Below, piece by piece: positions 16,421 to 24,864 of a DNA stretch of 64,000 nt; positions within the stretch are counted from its first letter, which is position 1; each line of letters starts with the position of its first letter. A model generated the notes under the pieces. That model was not told where the DNA came from. It ran no database searches and saw nothing but the letters and a program-made list of their open reading frames with translations. The translations under genes were made by a program, and so were the position numbers. The stretch is from Microbacterium sp. LCT-H2. Lineage in GTDB: Bacteria > Actinomycetota > Actinomycetes > Actinomycetales > Microbacteriaceae. Location of the stretch: positions 364,408 through 428,407 of the forward strand of contig NZ_MODW01000003.1 of NCBI RefSeq assembly GCF_001866135.1. Direction: 5' to 3'.

Positions 16421-16765
16421 ATGAAACTCGTCTCCTACGCCGGCCAGCAGCTCATCACCTCCGACGACATCGCGGAGACGCTGCTCACCCTGGCCGCCGC
16501 CATCGCCAGGGAGGGCGAGTCCGAAGCGGTCGAGATTCCGATCCTCTTGGAGGGCGAGAAGGACTGGGCCGATCTCCTCGTCGGCGTCGGCAACGACGTG
16601 CTCGTCAGCCCTCACCACGCCGTGGACGCCGACCCGGACTTCTCCGCCGAGGTCGATGAGCTGCGGTCCCACCGCCTGTTCCCGAAGCCGCCGAGCGAGA
16701 CGTCATCGCCGGGCGACATCGAGGTCCCGGCGCTCTCCGACTTCGACATGGGCCACGGACTCTGA
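16421..16765 (+). CDS. Conserved-looking hypothetical protein, function unknown
   Basis: 114 residues, soluble and acidic, with no signal peptide or membrane segment. The N-terminal 50 residues (MKLVSYAGQQLITSDDIAETLLTLAAAIAREGESEAVEIPILLEGEKDWADLLVGVGNDVLVSP) look like an alternating beta/alpha unit with balanced, well-conserved composition. The C-terminus is Pro/Asp-rich and probably flexible. I do not recognise the family. It is divergent from the DHA2 exporter with ~105 bases between starts, and stands 26 bases before the convergent end of aztA. Confidence 0.65.
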   Translation: MKLVSYAGQQLITSDDIAETLLTLAAAIAREGESEAVEIPILLEGEKDWADLLVGVGNDVLVSPHHAVDADPDFSAEVDELRSHRLFPKPPSETSSPGDIEVPALSDFDMGHGL

Positions 16766-16791
16766 TCGCGCTCCGCTGAGCGACTGCCCCC

Positions 16792-17448
16792 TCAGCGCGA
16801 CGTGGGGAGCCGCGCACCGTCGCGGAGCGCGACCTCGCGGTCGGCATCGGCGATCAGGGTCGCATCGTGCGTGACACAGAGGACGGCCGCCCCGCGGTCC
16901 GCCTCCTCGCGCAGCACTGTCCGGATGCGACGGACCGATGCGGCGTCCAGGCCCGTCGTCGGCTCGTCCACGAGCAGGATGCCTGCTTCCCCCGCGAGCC
17001 CTTGAGCCAGGAGCACACGCTGCTGCTGGCCGCCGGACAGCGTCGCGAACGGCAGACGCTGCAGTGACGACACGGCGGTGCGCTCCATCGCCGCCGCCAC
17101 CGCCGCACGCGACCGCCGATCCCGCCGCCGGAACGCCCCGAGCCGACGCCACGTCCCGACCGTCACGACGTCTCGCGCGGTGAGCGGAAGGCCCGGAGGC
17201 ACCGCGGCGCGCTGCGGCACGAAGGCGATCGGACCGGTCACACTCCGCCACCCCCTGGTCGGTGAGCGCACCCCGGCGGCCACCTCCAGGAGCGTCGACT
17301 TCCCCGCGCCGTTCGGACCCGTGACCACGACGAACTCGCCCGCCTCCACCTCCAGGGTGACGCCGCGCAGGGCCTCGCGGTCGCCGAGCCGGACGGAGAC
17401 GTCGTCGAGACGCAGGGCGCCGTCGGCGGTGCGGAGGGTTCTCGTCAT
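16792..17448 (-). CDS. aztA: Zinc ABC transporter ATPase AztA
   Basis: 218-residue ABC ATPase: Walker A GPNGAGKST (about 44-52), Q-loop FVPQRAAVP, signature LSGGQQQR, Walker B ILLVDEPTTGLD and H-switch THD. It belongs to the metal-ion (zinc/manganese) importer ATPases by size and by its divergent partner genes for a permease, a metal-binding lipoprotein and AztD-type chaperones. A TAAACT -10 box lies 6 bases before the ATG, and the Zur-like palindrome 17466-17482 overlaps its upstream promoter region, so zinc repression is expected. Confidence 0.85.
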   Translation of the reverse strand: MTRTLRTADGALRLDDVSVRLGDREALRGVTLEVEAGEFVVVTGPNGAGKSTLLEVAAGVRSPTRGWRSVTGPIAFVPQRAAVPPGLPLTARDVVTVGTWRRLGAFRRRDRRSRAAVAAAMERTAVSSLQRLPFATLSGGQQQRVLLAQGLAGEAGILLVDEPTTGLDAASVRRIRTVLREEADRGAAVLCVTHDATLIADADREVALRDGARLPTSR

Positions 17449-17454
17449 GACTCC

Positions 17455-17460
17455 AGTTTA
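17455..17460 (-). promoter_or_regulatory. -10 box (TAAACT) for aztA
   Basis: TAAACT on the minus strand, 6 bases before the ATG at 17448. TTGAGA stands 16 bases upstream as a possible -35 and lies within the Zur-like palindrome. Confidence 0.5.
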
Positions 17461-17465
17461 TGAAT

Positions 17466-17482
17466 TTGATAATCATTCTCAA
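17466..17482. promoter_or_regulatory. Zur-box-like palindrome between aztA and aztB
   Basis: TTGATAATCATTCTCAA: 8-bp arms around a central C with one mismatched pair. It fits the AT-rich TGAnAATnATTnTCA form of Fur-family zinc repressor (Zur) sites and sits between the two divergent -10 boxes, so one bound dimer could repress both transcripts when zinc is ample. Confidence 0.75.
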
Positions 17483-17489
17483 CTACGAA

Positions 17490-17495
17490 TAGGCT
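17490..17495 (+). promoter_or_regulatory. -10 box (TAGGCT) for aztB
   Basis: TAGGCT, 8 bases before the GTG at 17504 and 7 bases after the Zur-like palindrome. Confidence 0.45.
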
Positions 17496-17503
17496 CGCGT
17501 TCC

Positions 17504-18370
17504 GTGACCCCCTCGCTCGCCGCCCTGCTCACCCCGTTCACGCTCGAGTTCTTCCAGCGCGGACTCCTCGGCGGCGCTCTCGTCGCGGTCCTCTGCGGGG
17601 TCGTCGGCACCTGGGTCGTCGTCCGAGGGATGGCCTTCCTCGGTGAGGCCCTGGCCCACGGGATGCTGCCCGGCGTCGCGCTGGCCACGGTGCTCGGGGC
17701 GCCCGTGCTCGTCGGCGGGGCGGTCAGCGCCGTCGCGATGAGCATCGGCATCGGCGCCCTGCAGCGACGCGCCCGACTCTCCTACGACACGAGCATCGGA
17801 CTGCTCTTCGTCGCGATGCTGGCCCTGGGGGTGATCATCATCTCCCACTCCGGGAGCTTCGCCACGGATGCGACGGCGATCCTCTTCGGCGACATCCTCG
17901 CGATCACCCGCCCCGACCTCCTCCTGCTCGCGGCGGCCGCGGTCGTGGGAGTAACGGTCGCCACCCTCTGCCATCGGCCGTTCGTCGCGCTCGCCCTCGA
18001 CGCCCGCATCGCGACGGTGCTCGGGCTCCGCCCACGGTGGGCACAGGCGGCCCTCGTCGGACTGGTGACGCTCGCGGTGGTGGCGTCGTACCAGGCGGTC
18101 GGCTCGCTGCTCGTCGTCGGTCTGCTCCTCGCCCCCGCGGTCGCCGCCGGACAGTGGACGTCGCGCCTGCCCACGCGGATGGCGCTCGCGTGCGCCTTCG
18201 GCGTGGCTGCCGTCCTCGCCGGTCTCCTCGCGTCCTGGTATGCGGCCACCGCCGCGGGAGCGTCCGTCGCCGGCGCCGCGATCGCCCTCGCCGGTCTGTC
18301 CTGGGCGGCGCGGGTCGCCGTGCGAACACCGCGGCCGATCGCCCCTCCGGCCCCTGTCTCCGCCTCCTGA
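17504..18370 (+). CDS. aztB: Zinc ABC transporter permease AztB
   Basis: 288-residue integral membrane permease of the ABC-3 (ZnuB/MntB) family. It has about eight helices, with MAFLGEALAHGMLPGVALATVLGAP near the start and the ALDARIATVLGLRPRWAQAALVGLVTLAVVASYQAVGSLLVVGLLLAPAVAA region holding the coupling and pore segments. The GTG at 17504 is favoured; earlier in-frame starts would overlap the Zur-like site. It would form the channel through which AztC-delivered zinc enters, powered by AztA. The next gene starts 20 bases after its stop. Confidence 0.87.
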   Translation: MTPSLAALLTPFTLEFFQRGLLGGALVAVLCGVVGTWVVVRGMAFLGEALAHGMLPGVALATVLGAPVLVGGAVSAVAMSIGIGALQRRARLSYDTSIGLLFVAMLALGVIIISHSGSFATDATAILFGDILAITRPDLLLLAAAAVVGVTVATLCHRPFVALALDARIATVLGLRPRWAQAALVGLVTLAVVASYQAVGSLLVVGLLLAPAVAAGQWTSRLPTRMALACAFGVAAVLAGLLASWYAATAAGASVAGAAIALAGLSWAARVAVRTPRPIAPPAPVSAS

Positions 18371-18390
18371 TTCGTCCCGAAAGGCTCATC

Positions 18391-19614
18391 GTGCATTCCC
18401 GCCTCCTTCCCCTCATCACCGTCGCCGCCCTGACTCTCCCCCTCGCGTCCTGCGCCGGGTCCGCGGCGGAGAGTCCCGCCACTTCCTCCGCCGGAGACGG
18501 CCACGGCGCGATCGCCGGAGCCGAAGAGGTCGCCGAACCGCAGCTCGGACTCACGACCATCGACGCGCAGGGTCGGGTCACCCACCTCGACCTCCTGGAC
18601 GAGAGCGTCACCGACATCGGCACGGTGGCCGCCCCGGAGGGCATGACGACCGACGGCCGGTATCTCCTCGCAGACACCGGCGACGGCGTCGAGGTCGTCG
18701 ACAGCGGCGTCTGGACGTGGGACCACGTCGACCACTTCCACTACTACCGCGCCGATCCCGCCCTGCTCGGCGCGGTGGAGGGCGACGGCGCGGCGACGGT
18801 CGCGACGACGAACAGCTCGACCACCGGCGGCACCGGCATCTCCTTCTCCGGGTCCGGAGACGCCGTCCTCCTCGACACGGAGGCCCTGTCGAAGGGGGAG
18901 ATCCGTGAGCTGTTCCGCATCGAGCGTTCCCCGCACGAGGGGCTGGTGGTGCCGGTCGGGTCGTTCGCGCTGGTGACCGAGGCCGACGGGGAGACGGGCG
19001 GAGTCGTCGCCGGCTACACGGCGGACGGCGAGCGCACCGGCCTCCGGGAGGACTGCGCCGCACCGACCGGCACGATCACGACCAGGGTCGGGGCGGTCAT
19101 CGGCTGCGCCGACGGTGCCCTGCTCGCCCGCGTCGAGGCCGGGGCGCTCACCGTGGACCGCATCCCGTACCCGGACGGATCGCCGGCCGGAGCCGTGTCC
19201 GCGTTCCACAACCGCGAGGGGCGCCCCACGGTCGCCGGCCTCGCCGGACCGACCGACATCCGGGTCCTCGACACCCGCGCGCAGGCCTGGACGGTACTCA
19301 CCGCCCCCACTCCCCTCGCGCAGGTCACCGCGGTCAGCGATGAGGACGACACCCTCCTCGCGCTGGCGCAGGACGGACGCGTGCTTGTGCTCAGCGCGCT
19401 CGACGGGACGGTGCGGGCGGAGACCACCCCGCTGGTGGCGGCATCGCTGGAGGCAGGAGAGGCTCCGGCCCTCATCGCCGATCAGCACCGCGCCTATCTG
19501 AGTGGCCCGGCGGAGCACCGGCTGTTCGAGATCGACTACGCCGACGACGCCCGCCTCGCGAGGACCTTCGATACCGCCGACGCCCCGGCGTTCGTCGCCG
19601 AGACGGGACGCTGA
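18391..19614 (+). CDS. AztD-like periplasmic/extracytoplasmic lipoprotein (first copy)
   Basis: 407 residues with a GTG start (AAAGG upstream) and a lipoprotein signal ending LASC near residue 21. The body is a series of short beta-strand repeats typical of a beta-propeller. The His-rich segment WTWDHVDHFHYYRADP and the opening GDGHGAIAG are candidate metal ligands; CAAP and GCADGALL may form a disulfide. It shares the layout of the AztD-type gene downstream (GCxDGAL, AVDL/FEIDY closing repeats) but diverges in sequence. Established knowledge: AztD proteins hand zinc to AztC. This copy's separate role is an inference; it lies between aztB and aztC. Confidence 0.75.
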   Translation: MHSRLLPLITVAALTLPLASCAGSAAESPATSSAGDGHGAIAGAEEVAEPQLGLTTIDAQGRVTHLDLLDESVTDIGTVAAPEGMTTDGRYLLADTGDGVEVVDSGVWTWDHVDHFHYYRADPALLGAVEGDGAATVATTNSSTTGGTGISFSGSGDAVLLDTEALSKGEIRELFRIERSPHEGLVVPVGSFALVTEADGETGGVVAGYTADGERTGLREDCAAPTGTITTRVGAVIGCADGALLARVEAGALTVDRIPYPDGSPAGAVSAFHNREGRPTVAGLAGPTDIRVLDTRAQAWTVLTAPTPLAQVTAVSDEDDTLLALAQDGRVLVLSALDGTVRAETTPLVAASLEAGEAPALIADQHRAYLSGPAEHRLFEIDYADDARLARTFDTADAPAFVAETGR

Positions 19615-19615
19615 C

Positions 19616-20530
19616 ATGCGCCTCCTGCACCCCCTCGCCGCCGTTCTCGCCGCGCTCACCGCCGCCGTTCTCGCCGCCTGCGCCACCCCCGCCGATGCAC
19701 GGCCGGTGGTCGTCGTCTCGACGAACATCCTGGGCGATGTGGTCGGCGAGCTCGTCGGCGATCAGGCTCGCGTCGTCACCCTCATGAAGCCGAACGCCGA
19801 CCCGCACTCGTTCGAGATCTCGGCGCAGGAGGCCGCCACGCTGCGGGACGCCGACCTGCTCGTCTCCAACGGACTCGGGCTCGAGGAGGGCCTGCAGCAG
19901 CATCTCGACGCGGCCGTCGCGGCCGAGGTGCCGTCCTTCGTCGCGGGCGACGCGATCGGAGTCCTGGACTACCGCGACGGCGACGCTGCGGGAATGCCGG
20001 ACTCGCACTTCTGGACCGATCCGGCGCGGATGATCGACGTCGTCGACGCCCTGGAGCCCGCCCTGGCCGCGCTCGACGGAGTCGACGCCGACATCCTCGC
20101 CGCCGACGTGGCCGATTATCGCGAGGAGCTGACGGCGCTCGACGCCGAGATGACGACCGCGTTCGCCACGATCCCGGAGGATCGCCGGGCGCTCGTGACG
20201 AACCACCACGTCTTCGGCTACCTCGCCGACCGCTTCGACTTCGAGGTCGTCGGCGCCGTCATCCCGGGCGGCACCACGCTCGCGGCCCCCTCGGCCTCCG
20301 ACCTCGCCGATCTCGTGGGTGCCGTGGAGGAGACGGGTGTACCCGCCGTCTTCGCGGAGTCCTCCTCCCCCGACCGCCTCGTCCAGGCGCTCGCCGACGA
20401 AGCCGACGTCCACGTCGAGGTGATCGAGCTGTTCACCGAGTCGCTCACCGCGGAAGACGGCGGCGCCCCGGACTACCTGACCATGATGCGCGTCAACACC
20501 GAGCGCATCGCCTCCGGTCTCACCCGCTGA
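19616..20530 (+). CDS. aztC: Zinc-binding lipoprotein AztC (cluster A-I solute-binding protein)
   Basis: 304-residue metal-binding protein of the ZnuA/AztC class. The lipobox is VLAACAT and the mature protein starts VVVVSTNILGDVVGELVGDQ. Conserved metal-site histidines are in NADPHSFEIS, PDSHFWTDP and TNHHVFGYLADRF, with an acidic residue in the C-terminal lobe (FAESSSPD). The long His-rich loop of ZnuA is absent, as in AztC. It captures zinc outside the membrane and delivers it to AztB. Its ATG lies one base after the preceding stop, so the genes are co-translated. Confidence 0.85.
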   Translation: MRLLHPLAAVLAALTAAVLAACATPADARPVVVVSTNILGDVVGELVGDQARVVTLMKPNADPHSFEISAQEAATLRDADLLVSNGLGLEEGLQQHLDAAVAAEVPSFVAGDAIGVLDYRDGDAAGMPDSHFWTDPARMIDVVDALEPALAALDGVDADILAADVADYREELTALDAEMTTAFATIPEDRRALVTNHHVFGYLADRFDFEVVGAVIPGGTTLAAPSASDLADLVGAVEETGVPAVFAESSSPDRLVQALADEADVHVEVIELFTESLTAEDGGAPDYLTMMRVNTERIASGLTR

Positions 20531-20559
20531 GACCATCCCTCACAAGAAAGAAGCACCGC

Positions 20560-21759
20560 ATGAAGACACTCCCCCTGCGCCGGGCGCTGGTCGGGGCGGT
20601 CGCCCTCGGCGCCGCCGTGACGCTCGCCTCCTGCTCGACCACGGCCGGAGCCGGCTCCGCCGCGAGCGACGCCCCGGAATCGGACGCCGGCCCCCGGGTG
20701 GCCGTCTCGTATGAGGGCGGCATCCTCGTCCTCGACGGCGAGACCCTCGACACCGTCGCCGACTTCGACTCCGAGCCGTTCACCCGCCTGAATCCGGCCG
20801 GCGACGGTCGCCACGTCATGGTGACGATGAGTGAGGGCTTCCAGGTGCTCGACACCGGGGCCGGATCAGCCGACGAGGCGGTCCTGACCGACACGGTGTT
20901 CGAGGCCGACACCCCCGGCCACGTCGTCCGCCACGGTGGCAAGACCATCCTCTACTCCGACGGCACGAGCGACACCACGATCTTCGACACCGCTGACCTC
21001 GGCGACGGCGGTCTCCCGGAGGTGGAGACCGTCGACGGCGTCGAGGCACACCACGGCGTCTCGGTGCTGTTGGAGGACGGCACCTTCCTCACCACGGTGG
21101 GCGATGCGGACGGTCGCAGCGGCATCGTGGTGCGCGATGCGGACGGTACGGAGATCGCCTCGTCCGACCAGTGCCCCGGCGTCCACGGCGAAGGCACGGC
21201 GGCCGACGAGGTGGTCGTCTTCGGCTGCGAGGACGGCGCGCTGGTCTACAAGGACGGCGAGATCACCAAGCTCGCCGCTCCCGACCAGCCCTACGGCCGC
21301 ATGGGCAACGCGTACGTGAGCGAGACGAGCCCGATCATCGTCGGGGACTACAAGAACGACCCCGACGCCGAGGGCTACCTGCTGGGCGCGGTCACGCTCA
21401 TCGACACCGCGGCGATGACGTCCGAGGTCGTGTCCCTGCCCGAGGGGGCGGAGTACACCTTCCGCGACGTCGCGCGCGGCCCGGGCGACCTGGCCTACAT
21501 CCTCGGTGCCGACGGCGCCATCCACGTGCTCGACCCGGAGACCGGCGAGATCACCGACTCCTACCCGGTGATCGAGGCGTGGGAAGGGCCCGCCGAGTGG
21601 CAGGACCCGCACCCCGCCATCGTCGTCGCCGGCGATATCGCGTACGTGACCGAGCCGGCCGCGAACAGCGTGCACGCCGTCGACCTCACCACCGGCGAGG
21701 TGCTCGCGAGCACGGAGCTGGAGGTTACGCCGAACGAGATCGCGCCGGCCGCCGGCTGA
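20560..21759 (+). CDS. aztD: Zinc metallochaperone AztD
   Basis: 399-residue lipoprotein (lipobox VTLASC, about residues 21-25) with a beta-propeller-like repeat body. Candidate zinc ligands are the clustered histidines PGHVVRHGG, EAHHGVSVLL, CPGVHGEG and DPHPAIVV, spaced as in AztD proteins. The closing repeat is VTEPAANSVHAVDLTTGEVLA. In the Paracoccus system AztD stores zinc and transfers it to AztC; the same is expected here. It is the last gene of the aztB operon, before a hairpin at 21770-21801. Confidence 0.85.
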   Translation: MKTLPLRRALVGAVALGAAVTLASCSTTAGAGSAASDAPESDAGPRVAVSYEGGILVLDGETLDTVADFDSEPFTRLNPAGDGRHVMVTMSEGFQVLDTGAGSADEAVLTDTVFEADTPGHVVRHGGKTILYSDGTSDTTIFDTADLGDGGLPEVETVDGVEAHHGVSVLLEDGTFLTTVGDADGRSGIVVRDADGTEIASSDQCPGVHGEGTAADEVVVFGCEDGALVYKDGEITKLAAPDQPYGRMGNAYVSETSPIIVGDYKNDPDAEGYLLGAVTLIDTAAMTSEVVSLPEGAEYTFRDVARGPGDLAYILGADGAIHVLDPETGEITDSYPVIEAWEGPAEWQDPHPAIVVAGDIAYVTEPAANSVHAVDLTTGEVLASTELEVTPNEIAPAAG

Positions 21760-21769
21760 TCCTCGTCAC

Positions 21770-21801
21770 GGCGGGTCCGTCCTCTCCCGGGCGGACCCGC
21801 C
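21770..21801. terminator. Hairpin between convergent aztD and the surface-protein gene
   Basis: 10-bp GC-only stem GGCGGGTCCG with its complement CGGACCCGCC around a 12-base loop, in the 64-base gap between two convergent stops. It can serve both strands; there is no U-tract. Confidence 0.55.
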
Positions 21802-21823
21802 GCGCGCGTGCGGAGGGGTCGGG

Positions 21824-24601
21824 TCAGCGCGATCCGGGATGCCCGTGGCGCGTGCGGCGAAGCCGCCGCGCCGCGAGGAGCGCGGCCCCGAGGAGGACGA
21901 GCAGACCACCGGCGCCGGCCGCCGCGGCCGCGCCCGGCGCAAGACCTGTCGTCGCGAGGCCGGAGGCGGATCCGCCGGTGGCCCCGGTCCCCGGCCCTGG
22001 TCCACCGCCCGTCCCGGGATCCGGGTTCTCGGGTTCCGGCTCGGGCTCGGGGTCGGGGCCGGAGCGGGGGTCGTAGACGTTCGTCACCGTGCACACGGTG
22101 TCGACCCCTGTGGTCACCTGGACGACGTCGCCCTCCAGCACTCCCCCGGTGCACTCCCAGCCGTCGCTGCGGTAGTCCGCGGTGGGCGCGCCCGCGACCG
22201 CCCGCTCCGAGAGCCGGAACGCACCGGCCCCGAGCGGAGCCAGGGTCACCGCCGTCTCGCCGGACGCTCCCTCGATGCGCGGGCGCGGGAACTCCCCGCC
22301 ACCGATCGCACGCAGGGTCCAGTCCGTGGCGTCGGCGGGCCCGGCCGGTGCTCCCGGACCGTCCCCGACGACGGTCTTCCGGAGCGTCAGAGTGCCGCCG
22401 ACGAAGGTGTTCGTGGCGGTGCAGATCGCGTCCTCCCCGAATCCCAGCGTCGCCGTGGTCCCGTCCCAGGTCGTGCCGGTGCAGGACCACTCACCCTCAT
22501 AGCCGCTCGGGCCGTCCTCGGAGAAGATGTACTCCCCCGGCGGAAGCTGCATGTCGGTGACGAACTCCGAGCCGCTGGGGCCGGAGAGTGCCGCGTTGCC
22601 CGGGCCGCGGGCCTTCAGCTCGAAGTCGCCGGGCACCGCGCGTCCGCGCTCGCCGTTCACGACCTGCTTGACGAGAGTCAGGCTCGGCGTGATCGATGCG
22701 TTGGTCAGGATGCAGACGACATCAGCCGACGGAGGCACCTGGACCACGTCGCCGGTCACCGTCCCGCCCGAGCAGTTCCAGCCGAGCGGGTCGTAGCCGG
22801 TGGGGCCGTCCTGCTCGCTGAGCGTCCACGCACCGGGGGCGACGGCGGCCTGGGTGACCGCCGGCGAGTTCGCCGGTCCCGAGACGGTGGCGGTGCCATC
22901 GGTGGCGGACAGGGTCCACGCCGAGGGCAGGGCCGGAGTCCCGAAGGCGGAGGCGACCTGCTTGCGCAGCGTCAGGGTCGACTGGGTCCAACGGTTCGTG
23001 ACGGTGCAGATCACACTCTCCAGCGGCACGACCTCGACGGTGTCGCCGGAGCCGACGGGAGTGCCCTCGTCATCGACGCACGACCAGCCCTCGCTCACAT
23101 AGGACCCCGCCTTCGGAGCGGTGCTCGCCTCCGACAGAGTGAAGGTCCCCGGAGCCACCGCCGCGAAGCTCACCTTGCCCGAGCCGGAGACGCCGCTGAT
23201 GACGGTGTCGGCCGATGTCGCGGTGAGCTCCCAGTCCTGCGCGGTGAGGAGACCGCCGCCGGCGTTCACGACGTTCTTCACGAGAGTGAGCTGGCCGACC
23301 TCGAGGGTGTTCGTGACCGTGCAGGTCACGTCCGCTCCGGCACCGACGGTCACGGTGTCGGCGGTCAGGGTGCCACCGGTGCACGACCAGGGGCCGTCCG
23401 CATACCCGGCAGGGCCGTCCGCCTCGGCGAGCGTGTAGTCGCCGACCGGCACCGGGACGCGGGTGACCGCAGCGGATCCCGAGGCGCCGGTGACGGTCTC
23501 CGGGCCTGCGGCGGTCAGGGTCCAGTCGGATGGCGGCTGGTCGCTGCCCACCACGTTCTTGACGAGGGTGAGCCAGCCGCCCGCGAAGGTGTTGGTGATA
23601 CGGCACGTGATGTCGGATCCTTCGCGCACGTAGAGGAGTGCCCCGTCGATCCCACCGTCGCTCGTGGCGTCGACGCAGGTCCACGCGCCGCCGCTGTATC
23701 CGGCGGGACCGCTCTCGGCGAGCGTGTAGGCGCCGGGGTCGATGGAGGCGTGATCGACGGCGTCCGACCCGGAAGGGCCGGAGATCCGCTCGGGTCCGCT
23801 CGCAGTCAGGACGAAGTCCGATGGGGCGGCCAGTGGGAATCCGGTCGCCGCCGGGTCGACGACCTCCTTGACGAGCGTCAGGTGGGGCAGATCCCCGGTG
23901 TTGGTGATCTGGCAGGTCACCGCACCGCCGAGGGTCACCTCGAACTGATCACCGGCCACGGGAACGGCGGTGACCGCGCCGGTCGTCAGATCCCGCCGCT
24001 CGCAGGTCCAGGGTCCTGCCACATAGCTTCCCGGCCCGCCGGACTCGCTCAGCGTGTACGTGCCGATCCGTGCCGGCTGGTTCTGCACCGCGGCCGAGCC
24101 GCCCGCACCTTCGATGGTCGAGGGCCCCTGCGCCCGCAGGGTCCACTCCGACGGAGTCGCACCCCCGCCCTGAACGTTCTTGACGAGCGTGAGGCTGCTC
24201 CGGATCGCGTTGTTCTGCACCGTGCAGGTCATCGACTGGTTCGCGGTGATGGTGATCGTGCGCTCCGGCTGCGTCGTCACGTCGCCGTCGCAGTTCCACG
24301 AGAAGAAGGCGTACCCGGCCACGCCACCGGTCTCGAAGATGCGGTAGGTGCCGGGCGGGATGAGGCGCGACTGCACGCCGTTGAGGCCGTCGCCGGTGAA
24401 GGTCTCCCCCGTGGCCACGTTGACCGCGTGCATCGTCCACAGGGTGCGGTCTCCAAGACTGGCCCCCGTGTCGAGGTTCTCGATCGCCTTGAAGAGCGAG
24501 AGCCTTGCCGTGGGTTCGGCGGCGACGGCGGGAAGAGCACCACCGATGCCGACGACCGCGGCCAGCAGCACGCCCAGAACTCCGAATCGGACTCTTCTCA
24601 T
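21824..24601 (-). CDS. Large cell-wall surface protein with eight CnaB/prealbumin-like domains and LATTG sorting signal
   Basis: 925 residues from the ATG at 24601; the frame is open to 24634. Residues 1-28 are a signal peptide ending AVAA. Eight consecutive ~95-105-residue domains follow, the first divergent. Each of the other seven has L-T-L-(V/R)-K at its start, a (L/F)-(S/A)-E-x-x-G-P-x-G-Y E-box in the middle, W-x-C, and C-x-(V/I/A)-T-N at the end. A Pro/Glu/Gly stalk leads to LATTG (882-886), a hydrophobic helix and a basic tail, a sortase signal of the LAxTG kind. In CnaB domains the K, E and N make a self-formed isopeptide bond. Likely roles are adhesion or cell-wall stalk. No sortase gene is nearby. 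Confidence 0.85.
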   Translation of the reverse strand: MRRVRFGVLGVLLAAVVGIGGALPAVAAEPTARLSLFKAIENLDTGASLGDRTLWTMHAVNVATGETFTGDGLNGVQSRLIPPGTYRIFETGGVAGYAFFSWNCDGDVTTQPERTITITANQSMTCTVQNNAIRSSLTLVKNVQGGGATPSEWTLRAQGPSTIEGAGGSAAVQNQPARIGTYTLSESGGPGSYVAGPWTCERRDLTTGAVTAVPVAGDQFEVTLGGAVTCQITNTGDLPHLTLVKEVVDPAATGFPLAAPSDFVLTASGPERISGPSGSDAVDHASIDPGAYTLAESGPAGYSGGAWTCVDATSDGGIDGALLYVREGSDITCRITNTFAGGWLTLVKNVVGSDQPPSDWTLTAAGPETVTGASGSAAVTRVPVPVGDYTLAEADGPAGYADGPWSCTGGTLTADTVTVGAGADVTCTVTNTLEVGQLTLVKNVVNAGGGLLTAQDWELTATSADTVISGVSGSGKVSFAAVAPGTFTLSEASTAPKAGSYVSEGWSCVDDEGTPVGSGDTVEVVPLESVICTVTNRWTQSTLTLRKQVASAFGTPALPSAWTLSATDGTATVSGPANSPAVTQAAVAPGAWTLSEQDGPTGYDPLGWNCSGGTVTGDVVQVPPSADVVCILTNASITPSLTLVKQVVNGERGRAVPGDFELKARGPGNAALSGPSGSEFVTDMQLPPGEYIFSEDGPSGYEGEWSCTGTTWDGTTATLGFGEDAICTATNTFVGGTLTLRKTVVGDGPGAPAGPADATDWTLRAIGGGEFPRPRIEGASGETAVTLAPLGAGAFRLSERAVAGAPTADYRSDGWECTGGVLEGDVVQVTTGVDTVCTVTNVYDPRSGPDPEPEPEPENPDPGTGGGPGPGTGATGGSASGLATTGLAPGAAAAAGAGGLLVLLGAALLAARRLRRTRHGHPGSR

Positions 24602-24864
24602 CGACTGGCCCCCGCCCCGGGTGCGGATGCCCACCCGTCACCTCACCGTAGGGGCGGGGGCCGCGGCAGGGCAAGGGCCGGTGGAGGCGGCGGTAGGCGG
24701 CGGTAGGCGGCGGAACGCACTCGCAGCGGAGCGCCCGCCGGGGGAGGGAGTTGGGTGGCAGGCGCTCCGTCGGCCGCAGCGTGACCGTCGAGGCCCCCCA
24801 AGCCGATCCCGTGCAGCACGTTCAGGATGAACCATGCGCAGGGCGCGCGCAACGGGTGTGTCCG
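24602..24864. other. Intergenic region with a short tandem repeat
   Basis: 263 bases between the surface-protein start and the next gene's end. It holds three tandem copies of the 10-mer AGGCGGCGGT (24685-24714, last copy ends in A) and no open frame I can support. The surface-protein promoter should be in this stretch, but only a weak TACGGT candidate close to the gene was seen. Confidence 0.5.

Noticed and set aside
24685..24714. Tandem 10-mer AGGCGGCGGT as a CRISPR-like or iteron array
   Set aside because: Only three short copies with no spacers and no replication or cas gene; simple slippage repeat.
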